Source: an uncultured Spartobacteria bacterium
Lineage (GTDB): Bacteria; Verrucomicrobiota; Verrucomicrobiae; Chthoniobacterales; UBA6821
Assembly (NCBI GenBank): GCA_903919105.1
Contig: CAIXGT010000256.1
Span: 1-38,502 of the forward strand
Length of the DNA stretch: 38,502 bases
Reading direction: 5' to 3'
In this document: one piece after another, positions 38,270 to 38,502 of the stretch
Position numbering within the stretch: position 1 is the first letter of the stretch
Layout: each line of letters begins with the position of its first letter
Notes under the pieces: generated by a model
Database searches by the model: none
What the model was told of the DNA's origin: nothing
What the model saw: only the letters and a program-made list of their open reading frames with translations
Translations under genes and position numbers: made by a program

Positions 38270-38408
38270 TAGCGAACCTTTGTCTTATTGAGGCATATAG
38301 CGGTAGTTGTCCCAAACCTCGCCGTGGCGCTGAAATAACGCCTCTAACAGTGTACTTCCGTCTATTTCCGGCTATTTCCACCTTTCTACAACCTCGTGTC
38401 GGGGTTCA
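38270..38408 (-). repeat. Right phage end with transposase-site-like repeats
   Basis: Read inward on the minus strand from 38408: TGAACCCC, then GACACGAGGTTGTAGAAA (38400-38383), then a 10-bp repeat array, then GCGAGGTTTGGGACAACTA (38322-38304) and GACAAAGGTT (38284-38275). All three motifs occur at the left end (95-127). The terminal bases end in TTCA on the plus strand, as in the Mu right end. The host slipin gene begins immediately after. Confidence 0.6.
38352..38381 (-). repeat. Three tandem 10-bp repeats at the right end
   Basis: On the minus strand GTGGAAATAG, CCGGAAATAG and ACGGAAGTAC follow each other with a 10-base period, one helical turn. Such phased A/T tracts suggest intrinsic bending or a series of protein contacts between the two transposase-like sites. 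Confidence 0.55.
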
Positions 38409-38502
38409 TCACGCTCAGCCTCGGCCTCCTTGGCCATGGCGCGCTGCATGTTATCGGGCAGGGTGATATCCTTGATTTCAACGGCCGTGACACAGGTGCC
38501 CC
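38409..38502 (-). pseudogene. Host slipin/stomatin-type gene interrupted by the phage
   Basis: The minus frame reads TAVEIKDITLPDNMQRAMA, then KEAEAER, the end of the SPFH domain of slipins (V-E-I-K-D-x-x-L-P-x-x-M-x-R-A-M-A, E-A-E-R). It changes abruptly into DEPRHEVVERWK and stops, exactly where the phage end begins. Normal slipins continue E-R-R-A-K. The N-terminal part lies outside the window. The other half is absent from the left edge. Confidence 0.75.

Noticed and set aside
38227..38466. Plus-strand frame of 79 codons at the right end
   Set aside because: It spans the phage-host junction and has no protein-like features.
1..38502. tRNA genes, CRISPR arrays and insertion sequences
   Set aside because: No cloverleaf with conserved loops, no regularly spaced repeats of CRISPR type and no second transposase were seen on reading both strands.

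Overview
The window holds an almost complete transposable (Mu-type) phage, about 38.3 kb from roughly base 80 to base 38408, with short unrelated host fragments at both ends. Phage type is clear from a Mu A-like transposase (30475-32349), a Mu B-like AAA+ ATPase (32414-33577), a Gam-like protein (34152-34724) and a Mu-style head module (gp29/DUF935-like portal, gp28-like TerL, gp27-like TerS, I-like protease, F-like and G-like proteins). The tail module has a tape measure and a tube protein but no recognisable sheath or Mu baseplate genes, so a non-contractile tail (as in the Pseudomonas phages B3 and D3112) is the best guess. The host is a GC-rich bacterium. The Ig-like/MBG repeat protein, the LamG protein and many A/C-rich leaders without Shine-Dalgarno would suit Verrucomicrobia or a relative, but this is inference. 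The right flank is a slipin/stomatin-type gene cut by the phage end.

Layout. (1) 1-187: host-like fragment and left phage end. (2) 188-24012, minus strand: late genes. Transcription runs right to left: TerS, TerL, portal, protease/scaffold, scaffold-like protein, decoration protein, capsid, connectors, a LamG tail protein, a six-hairpin glycosidase-like protein, tail tube, probable chaperone, tape measure, then tail-tip and fibre proteins including an 883-residue Ig-repeat protein. (3) 24013-25922, minus: small regulator-like protein, coiled-coil membrane protein, RlpA-like wall enzyme, holin candidate and a candidate unimolecular spanin. (4) 26038-28049, minus: terminator, membrane protein, ImmA/IrrE-type metallopeptidase, exported protein and ribbon-helix-helix regulator, i.e. 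the lysogeny/immunity side. (5) 28050-28139: divergent control region with two inverted repeats. (6) 28140-37940, plus: early genes, from a second ribbon-helix-helix protein through transposase, ATPase, Gam and many small proteins to a sigma-region-4-like HTH peptide and a Dam-type methylase. (7) 37915-38408: a minus-strand remnant and the right end with repeats. (8) 38409-38502: host slipin fragment.

How it works together. Two opposed ribbon-helix-helix genes flanking palindromes look like the lysis/lysogeny switch, with the metallopeptidase as a possible repressor-inactivating partner. Early genes read outward to the right end and late genes outward to the left end, unlike the one-direction order of Mu itself. 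Many genes overlap by ATGA or GTGA, so translation is coupled inside each operon. The points most worth checking are: a recurrent (L/F/I)-A-N motif that may be the maturation-protease cleavage site, a tube protein built from two tandem copies of one fold, a glycosidase-like gene inside the tail operon, a spanin with lipobox plus C-terminal membrane segment, a transposase whose second acidic catalytic residue reads as Glu, a repeated CCCCGAAC leader before early genes, and host flanks from two different genes.
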